Source: Choristoneura fumiferana (taxonomy: Eukaryota > Arthropoda > Insecta > Lepidoptera > Tortricidae). From it: 64,000 nucleotides of DNA. Positions 1-13,454 of this stretch are shown here, piece after piece; positions within the stretch are counted from its first letter, which is position 1; the number at the start of each line of letters is the position of its first letter. A program made the translations under genes and the position numbers. Where the stretch lies: assembly GCF_025370935.1 (NCBI RefSeq), contig NC_133485.1:10635814-10699813 (forward strand), in the 5' to 3' direction. The notes beneath the pieces were generated by a model. That model searched no databases. It worked only from the letters and a program-made list of their open reading frames with translations, and was not told the origin of the DNA.

Positions 1-1124
1 CGGGCAACAGCCGGTAGCTAGTATACCGCAACTTCACATGTAATCTCTCTAAATCCTTAAATGTGAATGTGCATAAAATCCTATCATATAAAAAATATTA
101 ATGAGTATGGTATCTAGTTAGTAAACTAGATACAAAATTCATTATCGGCCGGCTGTAGGTACAAAATTAACATAGAGAAAAAATGGAGTTAATAAATGTA
201 GGTAAGAAATAGGTAAATGTAGAGAGTTCAACCGTGGTTCAACCTGTCGACTTCATCCAACTTTTCACTTCCATGGATTGAATGGATACTAGTACCTATT
301 CCGAAAAGATTAAATTATCTAAGATCTATTATAAATTGATGATCGAGCACACTGACGTCGATTTCGCGCGGAATGGGAAGAATAGTCAGTAACAAGATCA
401 TAATGTCTCAATCGTGAAAAGAAAAAACCGTGTTGAACAGACTGTATATACAACGGTACCTCATTGAGTTAATGCACAGTATTGAACACACAATAGTGCA
501 TTCATTATCAGTTGCGTTTGCAACTTTGCGCGGGCAATTTTTTGCCGCGAGCAAAAAGCCTATGCTGTCGATGTCGGCCGACATCGTTGCTCGCCCGGCA
601 ACAATTTCGACGTCAGCTTTTTACTTTGTACACTTCGATCTACAAGCTTCGCGTTTTTTGGATTAACCGCACAGAAAACGATTTTAAAGTCGAATAAAAC
701 GGAGCACCCCATACTCGTAGCTTTAGTAAATGTTAATGGGTTTTTGTGATGCGGCAATGATGGGGAAGAATTTGCCTCTGCGAATATATAGAAGTGCTAA
801 ATTGACCACAATTACGGCAGTTTGTCCTTTATAAAGAGATAGATACCTACCAATATAATGTAACTAAGTAATACTTAGGTTCGATTAGGGCTTGCTTCTT
901 TTAACTGTTTCAGCTGTGGCAGTTAATCAAGTAGGTATCGTATAAATCCTAGTATTTATAATCTTTACTATTTATTTTGTTATGGCTGTTATTACGTTTA
1001 ATTTCTTTCACTGCAGGTATATTTAGAGACGAATTTCGCCCTAAATAAATAATTCTTTAATTCTTTCATTTCCGCTGTGCTATAAATTTTAAACTCAACC
1101 AGGTTGGTTTGATAGTTTTTTTTT

Positions 1125-1365
1125 TACTTCACAATCATGCGAAAACGGCTGCACGGACTTTGGTAAAGCTTTTTTTATAGATAGAGCGTGACCCGGAAAT
1201 GGACACAGGATACATTTTTTCCGGACAATTGCAAGTTTCCCAATGATCGATATCGATAGATGTACAAGTCGTTTTTGTAGATCGTTATTAACTATGAAAA
1301 CAGTAACTTGCCAGGTAAACTCTTCATAATCACTACGAATTCTGCTGTGACGAAGTCACGGATAA
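1125..1365. repeat. degenerate dispersed repeat (AACGGCTGxxC family)
   Basis: It contains a decayed form of the common lepidopteran core 'aaaacggctgcacggactttgg', then 'gcgtgacccggaaa', and ends like 'gacgaagtcacgg'. The same endings recur at 13190-13325, 24503-24876 and 48531-48757. Bases 1-25 look like the end of another copy (cgggcaacagccggtagct). Confidence 0.4.
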
Positions 1366-3727
1366 AATTAATAGTTGATAAAGAAATTTAATAAGTACCA
1401 AAGAATCAAATTAAATTTGTTGTCTACATAATAATACCTTGTGATATTATGTACGAGTATAGAATTAATATTTTAGTTCGACAGCCACAAACATCCTTAA
1501 AGTAAAACTCGTTTTGTTAGCAATTTTGTTTAGCTTGTAAGCAGCTTAACCTGTAAGTCGGTATTAGCTACGACATCTCAATATGGAAACGAGTAAAGTG
1601 ATCTATGGTGTTTGATGGAAAACTGTCGAGAACGAATCTATTTAAAATTCAACCATATGAGTTTACTCCAAAATCCATACTTATCTGTTGCCTTCATGCA
1701 TAATTCATTTTAAGTCGCGAATATTTTAGAAAGAAAGTGATCAACCTAAATTTTTGGGTTTGTCCTGAATGTGTCACTTAATTAAGCGCTGTGAGAATAT
1801 TCGCTAATAAGTATATCTAAAGATATTCCACCGATACAAATATCGTTAGTCACGGGTCTACGCGTGTCATGGCCCGCGGTGAACCAGCAAACAGTTTTAT
1901 TATTGTCAAACATTACTAAGAGAGCGATCGGACAGCTAAACAATAAAAATATCACCGCCTATCTAAAAAATGAGACAGCATCGCCTTTGGCCGACATCCG
2001 ACATCTTAATTAAGTAGGGAAACCCGAATGCCGCACAATGGTCACTATCGCGCCTTCTATATTGCGTTGCGACTATCACTAATCTATTGTATCGTAATTA
2101 TAAATACATATTAAATGACGACTAGTCCGTTCATTTGTGCTCATTGTAACTTAGTTTACGTACAGTTACAAACCAAAATTAATAAGAGGTTGCTTTAAAA
2201 TGGCACTGATTTTTTATTGCAAACTTTTTACACGTTAGTTACCTACACGAAAGAATTTAATTGCATAGAGCACACGTGAACAATAACACAGATTGGTCAA
2301 AGACTTGACAGTACTGCGCTACATACTATGAACATACGTTAATCAAAAACTATTAGAAAAGGAATAAAACCATTACTGAAATCTATAAAAATACAGCCAG
2401 ACACTTAGATTTTTATAAATTTCACACAATGCAATATTTTATTTATCACGGTCATTTTTGAAATTAGAAACAGGCCATAAACTGTGGGCGAGCACTCGGC
2501 TGCTGAGAAAGTACCACCGTTGCATTGGAACTGTTTTAAACCGTTGAAATCGCAAAATCACGCATGATCGAGATTTTTTAAAAGAGAAAACCGTGCGACA
2601 ATTTTATACTATTGCCACAATCAGAGGTAATGCGGCTGACATGTGGCGTTCGTGTGCGCAAATGGCGGTTTTAGTTGCAATTTACTGCAATTCTGTGTCT
2701 GTCGTATGGCAGAGCGATGCGGCGGTGATTGCAGCTCTCGACGATGCGACGGTTCCGAGTGTAATCACAACACGCCAATGCACTACCGCGCTTGAGCGAC
2801 AACTGCTAGATAGGTAATTTCGTACCTTCTTTATTAGGATTTCGAATTGTCTATTTCGATACGACCGACGCACGCGCAGAGCATCATCCATGCCTGCAAC
2901 GGACCGGTGACTACTCCGGCGTCATCAAAACGTGTCTAATCTTGCGGATTGGTCGAAATGATTTCAAGGACTTCTGACATTTACCGCGATTTACATTAAA
3001 AGGCGACTAAATTATCATAAAATTATATTTCCATTAACATTTTGAAAGCGCAAATGCTGATTAGAACGCGTATATTTTATCAATGAGCAATTAATACTAC
3101 TTCAATGGGCATCTACTTAATGTCTTCTTCACTCTTTGTTGGTGGTGACTTAAACAATAATCAATCTCTTAGTCAAGAGTCCACTTCAAATGAATATTTT
3201 AATCAAAGCATGGACAAAAACGAAAATGAAAAATAGCAGCTAACAACTTATGCGTCAAGTATATGACTAAAACTATGATTTATCACACTTGTTAATCAAA
3301 TATCTATTACTGAGAATGTAGTATGTTGCGGTGCTTTATGAAAAGACCTGTTTTTTCTTCGGTGGATTATACAGTGCTGGATACAATAGACTTGTATAAA
3401 TTAAGGTTGCCGAAAGTCGACGCGTCTTTCACATTTTTTGTTCTTTTTCAAACTTAATAAGCTTGATGTAAAGCTATGACTAGGTGCTTTAAAGTCATTA
3501 GGAATTTGATTGGAAAAGTAATGTCTAATAACGATCGGCAGTGTTAAATGTATAAATATAACGGAGCATTTTATATTTCAAAATTCCACACAAAAGATTA
3601 AATTCAGACACATCATATCTTAACTGAAAATTAATTAAAAAGTAAACAGGCTGGTTTTATAACAAGATAGCCTTTGACCATTCAGAAACTGACTTCAAAT
3701 TGGAGTTCTTTTTAGCTTATTATGGTA
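1366..3727. other. AT-rich intergenic DNA
   Basis: Apart from the CpG-rich patch at 2480-2940, I see no exon, RNA gene or clear repeat here. The ORFs are short and unlike protein. Confidence 0.5.
2480..2940. other. CpG-rich patch with an open frame and a donor-like end
   Basis: It is locally richer in CpG than its surroundings. It carries an open frame without a recognisable product at 2593-2817, followed at once by a donor-like AG|GTAATT. It could be a non-coding first exon or promoter, but there is no direct support. Confidence 0.2.
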
Positions 3728-3893
3728 TCCCACAGCTGGGCAAAAGCCTCGCATCTTTGACTTCTACAACTCCCGTTCTGGCACTATATAAAATCAGTCC
3801 TTTGCATAGGTATACGACCGAATTGTTCCGCTATCTCCCTTTTGGTCTATACCTCGTCGTTGCTGGCCGCTCTCAGGCACTCACTAAGTCGAG
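3728..3893 (-). mobile_element. RTE-like LINE 3' fragment
   Basis: The plus strand reads 'cccacagctgggcaaaagcc' and then a decayed string ending in 'cgttgctggccgctctcagg'. This is the same layout as the fragment at 42800-42960, whose minus strand encodes the end of an RTE reverse transcriptase. It is degenerate, with no intact frame. Confidence 0.45.
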
Positions 3894-5188
3894 TTCAAAT
3901 ATTAAGAAGCAAATAAATTGGTGGTATTATTGGGTAAACTGAACGCCGAACAAACGTATCAGACCCCATCTAAATAAGTATGTATCACGTAATCCAGACA
4001 ATCTCACTCACACATCATTTCCTTGCCAATATTATGATGGGACTTCTAAAAATTATTCTCCATGCCGCAAATGTGATGTAAAAACCGCATACCTTAACAT
4101 GCTAGATTCTTCATGTGACCAAGACAGGGTATGACGTGCATCTCTTTCTGAGTAGGATGGGAAGAATGAAACGCACTGAGCGATAAGTAGGAAAAAAGCA
4201 CGCGTGCTGGCCGTCGCATCGCGCACGCGCCGTTTACGAGATAGATCGCGTGCTTAGGCCCATGCGCACCTAATGCCAGCTATTTGTGGTTGGACACACT
4301 GCCAGTATTACCTTTGTAACGTAATGGACAATCGTGCGGTAATGCGTGGCAAAAAAATGCGATTTGTGCTGCTCTACATGTGCTATCGATGGGGTATTAA
4401 GCTTTGGAATTCTGCGGCGGTTATTTCTGACGAACATGACATGTCTGTTACTCTTGTATCTTATAAGTAATATCATAATATGTCATCTACATAAGAGTGG
4501 ATAATGATACATACTATGTATTCCATAATATATGTATTATTAGGCATCGTTTTTCATCTCTATAAAGTCTAGCACTGCTACTTAGTCTGTGTGAGTTTAG
4601 GTATGATTTATAAGTAAAGTAGTAAGTTTTCGACGTTTTGCCGTCACTTCATAAGAGCTAGTATCGCAAATGTCGCAAGAATTATTGTAACATGACTCTA
4701 TTATAGTGAACTTAATGGGCCGAAGAGTGTAATATTACTTTGGTGGATTTTTGTAAATTTTGCCTTAAAAGTTAATTAATCGTCGCTACACTCGTGATAG
4801 AGATCGCGGTCGTCAGTTGAAGATTATAGTGAACCTTCATAACAATCTTGGGAATATAGCTTTCATTGCAGTGCTAGAGTCCGGGAGTTCGTAGTTGGCA
4901 AATAGAGAGCGCTGCTGCCCTCTCTCACCTTTAGTCATCTTTTTCGACACCCACAGGAAACATAAGTCCTATTTTAAAACCGGGCATAGCAAAAAATACG
5001 ACGGCATTTTTATTGTTGTGCCGAAGTCTTATTAACTACTAAGTCTACTACTACGTCGTATTATAAAAAAAACTTAGTTTTTCAGTGACAGTTAGCTGGA
5101 TCGCGTTGCGTCTACGCTGACGTCTTGCCATACGGCTTCGAAATTCAAATGCAAACAACGATCGAATGACGCTATCGAGTGGCTCAGT
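3894..5188. other. intergenic DNA without a recognised gene
   Basis: It includes a short CpG-rich stretch at 4190-4260. The open frames on both strands at 4270-4476 overlap each other and resemble nothing known. No further feature is seen. Confidence 0.45.
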
Positions 5189-5325
5189 ACCACTACCATG
5201 AGTTTACAGTGACCGTACTCGATAGCGACTGCGTAAATTATTTGTAGAGGCGCTGTAAAATTCTCCATACAAATAATTTACGCCGTCGCTATCGAGTACG
5301 GTCACTGTAAACTCATGGTAGTGGT
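5189..5325. repeat. near-perfect long hairpin (MITE-like)
   Basis: The arms are 5189-5246 and 5268-5325, 58 bases each, with a single mismatch by eye and a 21-base loop. The arms contain 'actcatggtagtggt' and 'cgctatcgagtacgg'. The near-perfect pairing suggests a recent foldback element. A part of the arm (gctatcgagt) also occurs just outside the left end. Confidence 0.88.
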
Positions 5326-6775
5326 TCAGTTAATATTGACTCGCGGACTTTCCGCACAAAAACCGTGATTATCCACTGATTGTTTACAGTGAAATATAAT
5401 GATTAAAATGCTTAGAAATAACGTGCTGTCAAGTTTTTAAGTAGAGTTCTTGTACTTCTTGTAACGCTTGCGTTTGTTGTTACTAACGTCAGTAAGATGT
5501 TGTGATTGACAAAAACCACGCGATATTAGCTTGTACCCCAGTCACCTAACACCTTCGCTCTAAGTAAAATCAACATTAATTCAAATAAGCAATTTTTTTG
5601 CATTAAAAATTAGATCAGATAATTTGCGAATATATTCTTCAATAATCCACCAAAATTTATCACCGCGACAATAAAATTTCATAAAAAATAATCTTTAATA
5701 ATTCTGTAAAAATCAGGCGAAATTGCTGTAAGCCTATTTACTTCATAATTTATTAGTTTAATTTATGTTCTTTGTAACACATGTAAAATCCACTTATTTT
5801 TTTAAAGGCACTTAAAAAACGGCTTCATATTTTGAAAAGTAAAAATTAAAAATCAGTTACGATAGTGGCATAAAAGGCAAGTATAGTTAAGGTTTAAGTA
5901 TGTCTTTTTAACGTGCCTTGAAACTTTTTGTTGTACTTATTTTTGCTGCTTATTTTATATCGGTTTAACAAAATACGTAATTTCCAATCATATCTATTGT
6001 TGGATTTAAATGATAATTATTTAAAATCTAATTTCTTGATATTATGTCACTTAAAAAAATCTTACTTTATTTTTCTCCTAATAGAAATTAGACGTATTAC
6101 GAAATAATCACTTTAGTGTTTTTTTTTTTAATTTCCTGTTAGATATATTGGTGGAATAGGCTTACGGGTCTTAAAACTGAATAATTCAAACATATTTTGA
6201 CACTAAATTTACTTTGCTAAAACCCACACTTACATTTTTGCTAAGAAAAAAAACACCAATTTTAAGGTACACTTTTTTACCATCTTCCGGAACCAAATTT
6301 TGGTGGATTCGAAAATAAAGGTTCTTAAAATTACAAGTAAAAGCCGTATACAAAAAATTGCCTTATATCGAATTATTTCCAAAAAAACTGTAGAATGACC
6401 AGGCTATTGATTGAATTGAGGTTGTTCTAAAAAAAAGTAATTCTAAATTGATAAGTATAAGTTGGCTACGAGAACCTTGGTTCTCTGGTGATTTTAAGAT
6501 ACAAACTTTTTTAAAGGTGCAATGATAGGATTAATGACTCCGAAAAAGCAGAAACTAGTATCTAGTAAGCGCAAAAATGAGACTAGAACTGGATCAAATT
6601 TTACTTACTAGATTTGGAGAAAACTATAGGCTAAACGTATAATACAGCGTGTTACCGGCGGCTTTTTTTTAAAGGGAGGTTAAAATAACGTATTTCTGTA
6701 ACTTAACCATGCCATTAATTTAATTAATAAACTAAAATTCAGACTTTGTTAACTTTCTAACAAAATAATAATTGC
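5326..6775. other. strongly AT-rich intergenic DNA
   Basis: No gene is seen. The motif 'ggtggatt' or its complement recurs at about 4742, 5647 and 6302, which may be a remnant of a dispersed element. The boundaries could not be defined. Confidence 0.35.
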
Positions 6776-6878
6776 CAGCAATGTACAGCAAAGTAAATTG
6801 ACAAGTAATAATCAAAGATCTGTCGGCTGCCATTTACACTTACTTGTCAATTTACTTTGCTGTATGTATACATTGCTG
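6776..6878. repeat. inverted-repeat element (foldback)
   Basis: The left arm 6776-6809 (cagcaatg...gacaagtaa) pairs with a right arm ending at 6878, which has an extra six bases (tataca) bulged out. The core 'agcaaagtaaattgacaag' is perfectly paired. It is a small MITE-like hairpin. Confidence 0.75.
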
Positions 6879-7610
6879 TAATCTTTTACTTTGCTGCAAT
6901 CGACCTATCTGAGTGACACTTCACAATATTAATCCGTTAGTCAAAACAAATTTGAAGAATATAAAAACTCTGATCAAAACGGTGTCGTGTCAATATCAAT
7001 AAAATAAATAATTGCTTTGATATAGCAAAAAAAGACATAAGATGTCGATATTAAAAGTTCACACCAATCATGATCGTGAATACATTCCGTTCGTGATACA
7101 GCTACTCACATATTTGTATTTAGTTATGATTTAATAATATCTAACGATATCTATTTACTACTCATTTATGTCTATAAGGATTAGACCCATAGTCTTTTAT
7201 AGGCTCTTCGTTACCTCATAACATTTAAATCGCCTATTCGATACCGATGCAGTTTTTACTAAACTATGTGGCAATTGAAAACGAGTTTTTTGGTTTTCAA
7301 ATATTTTTTGTACATTTTTTGCCTCGTTTTTGGTAACTAAAAGATCTTGGGAACCGTCTTTGGTTCCGTTTTTTAGGCTCTTTTAAAGTAAACGCGAGAT
7401 ATTACCCACGTATTCCACTGATGAATTGGATACTTTAAACTGCATGTTTTTTGATAACTTGCTAAAATTTAAGCTTTTCTTTAATCAACTCTTCAATTTC
7501 ATAATAAATTAGGCTTTTATATTGACTGTTTAACTAATATAAATATTTAAAGTGTCCCGCGGAATTTTTAAATGGCTACATCTTCAGCATTTTTATTTAA
7601 TTGACTAAAG

Positions 7611-8003
7611 AAAAAACCGGTCAAGTGCGAGTCGGACTCGCGCACGAAGGTTTCCGTACCATTATCTAGGTATGCAACATTTGACATTAGCAAAAAAACA
7701 CGTTTGTTGTATGGGAGCCCCCCTTAAATATTTATTTTATTTTCATTTAATTATATACTTTTAAAGTGAATATACAACTAAATATTCTACGAATACTTCA
7801 AGCGGCTACTTGTTGCCGTTATTAATACCGAGCAAAAAATGACAAAAAAAACAAGTTTGTTTGCAGAGATACATATTCGGTGAAAATTTCAACTGTTTAG
7901 CTATCACGGTTCATGAGATACAGCCTGGTGCGTACGGATGGACGGACAGCGGAGTCTTAGTAAAAGTCCCGTGTTTACCCTTTTGGGTACGGAACCCTAA
8001 AAA
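7611..8003. repeat. dispersed repeat, CAAGTGCGAGTCGGACTCGCG family
   Basis: It begins 'accggtcaagtgcgagtcgg', contains 'gtttgttgtatgggagcccc' and 'atgagatacagcctggtg', and ends 'gggtacggaaccctaaaaa'. I recognise these as the conserved blocks of a very abundant repeat of lepidopteran genomes. A small decayed piece of the same start is at about 29248-29290. Confidence 0.75.
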
Positions 8004-11000
8004 CACGTGTTCAATATTTTTTTGATACCTAAATTATTTTTAGGCTACTAGCTTACCTATTCCCAAAATTTACATCATGCTCTTGTATTAAGAACATCAG
8101 TGCAAAATTTTACGTTTCTGAACTTAGCGACTGAGATTCCGGGATTTTACATGCATACATTTCCGATCCCGTGGGAATGTTATTTTTCACAAACTCATCA
8201 CAACAAATCTACAGACCAAATTTCATCCCTAGGCACCTATCCATCTAGCTCTTTTAGTAACAAAAACATGCAAATTTTAGCATTTATTTTATACATTAGT
8301 AGGTTGGAATTAATTTAGCCTAGAAAACCAGTATTTTGCATCTATAAAATCGACAAATTAATTCCTTATTGCTTCTTCTAATACTAATAACATTTTATTA
8401 TCACTAGAAGCAACCATATCACTGTCACTAAACATTAAAGACCTGTAATTATCTTCTCCATAACTGTCTTTACAACACATTCCGGTGTCATAAAAAAATA
8501 ATTACTTATATGATTGTTTTATGTTGTTAAATGCTTGATGATTAAGCATTACAATACAATATGGCTTTTAGATGAAATGAAATAGTTTATTTTGCATTAG
8601 ACGTGGTAAAATTAGTCTTTAAATAGTGTGAAAGTTCAGTACTTACCATGTCTAACCTTTACCTATATGGACCTGTAAAATCCAGTTTAACCCGGAACTT
8701 CTCAAGTTAGCAATTGAATTTCGAATGTCATAGTCACATGTCACTCGTCATGTTTATGAAATAGAGGCCAAACCGCCAGATACATGCTCTAGTAAGTATA
8801 CCAGCCTCGTATGAGCGAGTAACCTACCCTCAATTTGCTGAATCACTCCGTACTGTATACAGTGGTCAACGCGGCCTGAACGTTTGATAACGGGGTAACT
8901 GCCAGTCGACGCGACAGTTACTATTGACAAGCATTAGGTACGTTGTAAATAAGCTTAATTCAGTTAACCTGGTAATCGGTGCCTTTACTTGTGGTATAAA
9001 CACATATTTACATACTCGTTCCATGTTATGACAGATAGATCTATTTGAGACGCAGATAACAGCTATAGATAGTACAACAAGCAGAGTAGGTAAAGTCTTC
9101 TTATATATATTGGACTTGAGCGACAAAAGAACTCTTTACTATTATGCTGGCATGGTTATGTCGTTATGTAAAACGTCTCGCTGTCTGGAATTCTTACCAA
9201 TATTGTAAATTTATGTGAAAGTTCCCGCGGAAGACGATAAATGAATTTTTTGCAGACCTAGTAGCTGGAAACAGCTAGTACCTAGAATGTAATTAATTCA
9301 GGCACATGGTAACCGGTAAGTATTTAATACAGAGTAAGCTAATCTGTCTTGCATTGCTTGTATGTGTATGAAAAACTTATACAGGTACTTAACTGCAAAT
9401 AAAAATGTCACAATAAAAATATTTTTTACAAAAGATGTTACGTCAGAAAATCAACAATTCAACTAAGTACCTAACTTTTTTTACTGGCATTCACGTTCTT
9501 TATACTATCGTCATATTGGATAAAATACTGCACTCCAACAAACTAATATACCGTTGAAATTATAGACTACAATTAAATATCAGTACAAATAAGCAATAGC
9601 AGACACAACTGTATCATCGGGATATTATTAGACCCCGGGGTGATGTTACAATCGCTCCAGTTCCTCAGTTGCATTGGATGCATACAGAATATTTGAGTAG
9701 GTAAGTACAGAACTAAATATACATCTCAGCCTACCAATTACAACTATTATTAAGGGAACTAACCATCATTGTAACTAATTAAAAGTCAAATTTTATTTTG
9801 AGTAGGTATTATGAGGGTTTTAATTCTTTGCTGTTGCGGAAGATATGTAAATAAAAGTAATTTAAAGCTGTTGCAAGATATCATTATGACCAATTTTCAA
9901 AGGTTTGGAGTTAGGTCATTGCCCGACTCAGAAATAGCAATGACTGTACAAGCAGTTGACTCTACAAGTCACGCCGCAGTAGCCTAGTCTAGTAGTTTGC
10001 CTTACTTACAAGCATAGAATCGTTCTAACACGGGCCCATCACCTCTAAGGTTTTGAAATTCTTGTGCAATATTAAGTTTATTTCCCACGAAGGTACCTAT
10101 AACGTGGTGAGAAAACTTGAGCTTCCGCTAAAATCAGTACAGCCCAACCTTTATGACAGTCGGACCAAATAGACGATCCAAAAATGAAGTTTCAGTTTTC
10201 GTTTCTGTTTTTGTATCTTTTGCCAAGGACCTTTTTAACTTGGTGTGAATTTAGAACTTGGACTCGATAGTCATGTAAAATTTGCTTGCGGAGCTTGAGG
10301 TTGGATAGCCATGGCTTACAATTAGATCTTTCGATTCCAATTTAACGCTCTACCTTCCGGCTAAGACAGGCCTAAGTGACGCGACATAGTAATAGTGTGC
10401 AGCCGCCAAGTGCACCGATGTGAGGCAAATGCAGATGTCAGACTCTAGACATGTATGATAGAGTGCTAGGTTAATGCAAGAGCCTTTAAGGTATCGCCGA
10501 CAAAAATCGCATCTTATAAAAACTGTTGCCCGCGGCTTGGCCCCCGTTTCAGTACTTACCTATATTTTTCATTTGTTAAGCAAAAACATTTTTCTAACAA
10601 TACGGAACACAACAAAAAATAATTATCTGATTCGGTGCGGTTGTTCGGAAGTTATGCGTTTCATACATTTCGTCAATTCATTTTTATTTATATAGAAGAT
10701 AGAAGAAGAGAAGACAAAGATAGAAGAAAGAAGATAGATAGTTAGAAGATAGCTTAGCTTTGCACGTGAATTTATAGAAATCTGTCATTAATTGATTGAT
10801 TCAGGTGTTATTTTCCGGAATTCCAAATCAATTAACTGCAAGTACTTCGCCCTAGTGCAGCATTACCACACCAAGCACTTTGCTGACGTTGCTGTCTTGA
10901 GTACCTACGTACCTTGATTTTTAAGCCCAAGGCCTTAGGTACCTGTCACTTTATAGATATGTAAGTATCTAACATTATACTTGGCTACATTGAACAATGG

Positions 11001-12414
11001 TTTAATAAGACAAGGCACCGTAGATAGCATAAACTTTTGCCGTATTACCGCAAAAACTTGTCAGCCGGTGCGAGTATTTGTTGTCTAACACATGTTACTT
11101 CATAGAAAACTAAAATGGGTTTTAAATTTTGGTGACAAGGCCATTGATTTATTTTCAAACGAAATGCAGTAATAGTCCAGTGGTTTGACCTATTGAGGAT
11201 CGCGAATTCGGCCCAGGCTCGCACCTTGTGATGTTTTAATATTTATGTGAGATTTTCGATGACGGAATGGTGAGCGTGTCGTTTCCAATCCCTACTGCCG
11301 CATAAGAACGACAACCCAACTCTCTCGTATTGAGGGAAAGCCTGTGCCTAAAAGTGACACTTATATAGGCTAGAGATGATAATGATTAAAAGCATTGGAT
11401 TTTGTTTCTTACGTGAACGTTTAGGAGACTACGCGTCCATAAACTCTTTGCACCCACGTTTTACTCGACCAAGTAATTATTTTTTATTAGTTTCATGATA
11501 TCGAATTGGCTCGTTTTAATCCGGATTTCTGTCGCCTCAGTTTCATCGATATTAACACTTATGAGTACAATGTTCCGAATCGATTGTTGGAATCTTGTTG
11601 GAATGCAGCTTTTGTTTCAAGCCGCAAGGCTGACTGCGAATTCGTTGCATAATATGAACTTTTTTTGTTTTCATTGTTAATTAAGTATCTAAAGTGATAA
11701 ACAAGCCTTCATTATGGTAGCTTACACTAGTCTTAAATAATTCAGTCTAAAACACAAATTCTAATTTAAAAAAAAAACACTATTTTATGTTTTTTTTTTT
11801 TAATTTAAAGTTGCTATGAAATAAATAACAAGTTAGGCAACGATGTGGCAAATAATCAAAAATAATAGCTATTGCTATACCAAAATTGGGGAATTGCGTT
11901 TTGACAGCTCCATAAAAAAGTGTGTCAATTGATTGATGGTGTCAACATACCCCATAAATATCGTTTGCATTTTTAATTTGTTTAGCAAGAGCAAAATGTT
12001 ATAGCGACAAAGCAATTTCTATCATCTAATCGTGCAATCCTATTTAAGACGATCGTGCGTCCTATCTCAATTTCTAGCCATGTCTCAAACTAACGGAAAA
12101 ATATAAAAAGTTTGTAATAGTATTATGATGTGATGTATTCTTGACGTCGATCATTGTACGCTACCGCTTCTGCTTCCTAAAGACATTTTTTGTCCACTTA
12201 CAATGTTGCTTTTATTGAATAACGGACAAGACGGTAAGTATGATATGGCATAGCCGGGCTGTGAGCATGTGTGATTGAATCTTACCTCAATTCTTCATTG
12301 TGGACTTCATGATTACTGCGATCTGTAAAAAACGGGTAGGTAACAGTTAGTCACTTGGTAATTATCAGTAGATACTTATCATTATTGGTAGGTAGGTAAA
12401 GCAAGTGTAAGACA
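8004..12414. other. intergenic DNA, mostly unassigned
   Basis: A decayed repeat containing 'gatcccgtgggaatg' and 'aacaaaaacatgcaa' lies near 8100-8290. A GAAGATA-rich simple stretch lies at about 10690-10750. Nothing else is recognisable; the ORFs are short noise. Confidence 0.4.
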
Positions 12415-13035
12415 TAGACATAACTTTATTTCGACATCAAACTTAAAATAATACATAATTTACAGAAAAGAAAAACATTTGATGATGTCGAAAAGGAATT
12501 TACTCAGCATTATGCTGCAGTAAGTATATGTTTCCTACTACAGCGCTGATTTTCAGCTAACCCTATCATATCTTTGCACCTAATGTGTTGGACCGGAATC
12601 AGCACAAATAAGTTTGTGTCGGAAAAGTGTACAATAATAAATAATAATAAATTTATAGATTTACGAAGAACAACAATAGCTTATAATTAAATATGCAGAA
12701 ACCAAACGCAAGTCTGTTTAAAAGTCAAGATGAAGGTACTCGTGTTAGAGATATGAATAAGTAGCCTTCCCGCCTGCGGGGAGTGCTTTATGCAAATTAA
12801 TTAAATAAGTTTAAACTTAAAATTACTAATAGTGACAATTTTTTTGAATGGCGGAGGCAAGTTATTCCAACACTTTGTGGCAGTGTATTTAAAAGTACCC
12901 TTCAATGTGGCAGTTCGGTGGTACGGAACAGCTAGTTTATTGCTGACCTCTCTGACTCCATGTGTACAGGATCTGCTTTTACGCCATTTCAGCATGGAAC
13001 AGGTATTCGGGTACTATGAAAATAACGAAAAGTAA
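12415..13035 (-). mobile_element. non-LTR retrotransposon 3' end (truncated)
   Basis: On the minus strand an open frame (12995-12801) reads FKYTATKCWNNLPPPFKK and NFKFKLIKYL. This is the typical end of a LINE reverse-transcriptase ORF (T.C/W-N-x-LP then F-K.KL). Downstream is an AT-rich 3' UTR with 'cagctgaaaatcagcgctgt', which also occurs at 62686-62790. The 5' part is missing, so the element is dead. Confidence 0.65.
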
Positions 13036-13189
13036 TGAGGACAAGTGAAGTTCTCTCCGATAGACCATCTTGCGTTATTTTGTCGTAGCTGTATTATCTT
13101 TATTAGACTTATCGATACAGGTAGGTATTGACAGTGGGAGATGATTAACTGCACTTTTTAGATGAAATTTTCATTTTGTTACCAAACTT

Positions 13190-13325
13190 GTTTGTGATCA
13201 AACTCCTCCGGAACGGCTTGACCGATTTTAATGACATTTTTTGTGCATATTCGGTAGGTCTGAGAATAGGATGTAAACTATTTTTTATATTTCTACGCGG
13301 ACGGAGTTGCGGGCAACTGCTAGTA
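13190..13325 (+). repeat. dispersed repeat ending GTTGCGGGCAACTGCTAGT
   Basis: It has the common lepidopteran pattern: 'acggcttgaccgatttt' in the middle and 'cgcggacggagttgcgggca' followed by 'actgctagt' at the end. It is related to 24503-24876 in the same orientation and to 48531-48757 in the opposite one. Confidence 0.55.
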
Positions 13326-13454
13326 TTTACAAAAAAAGGGCCACAACTATATGACTTTATGAGGTAATAAGAAAATAGTAATAAACTACTATCTGGACAC
13401 GCGCCGCGTGTCAAGCCAAGTTCAAGCTAACAGAACTGGTATACTTAAATAATT

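Noticed and set aside
430..697. Overlapping open frames on both strands, with an 18-base perfect palindrome at 569-586 (cgatgtcggccgacatcg)
   Set aside because: The frames overlap on three reading frames and match nothing known. The palindrome is short enough to be chance and has no partner in the window.
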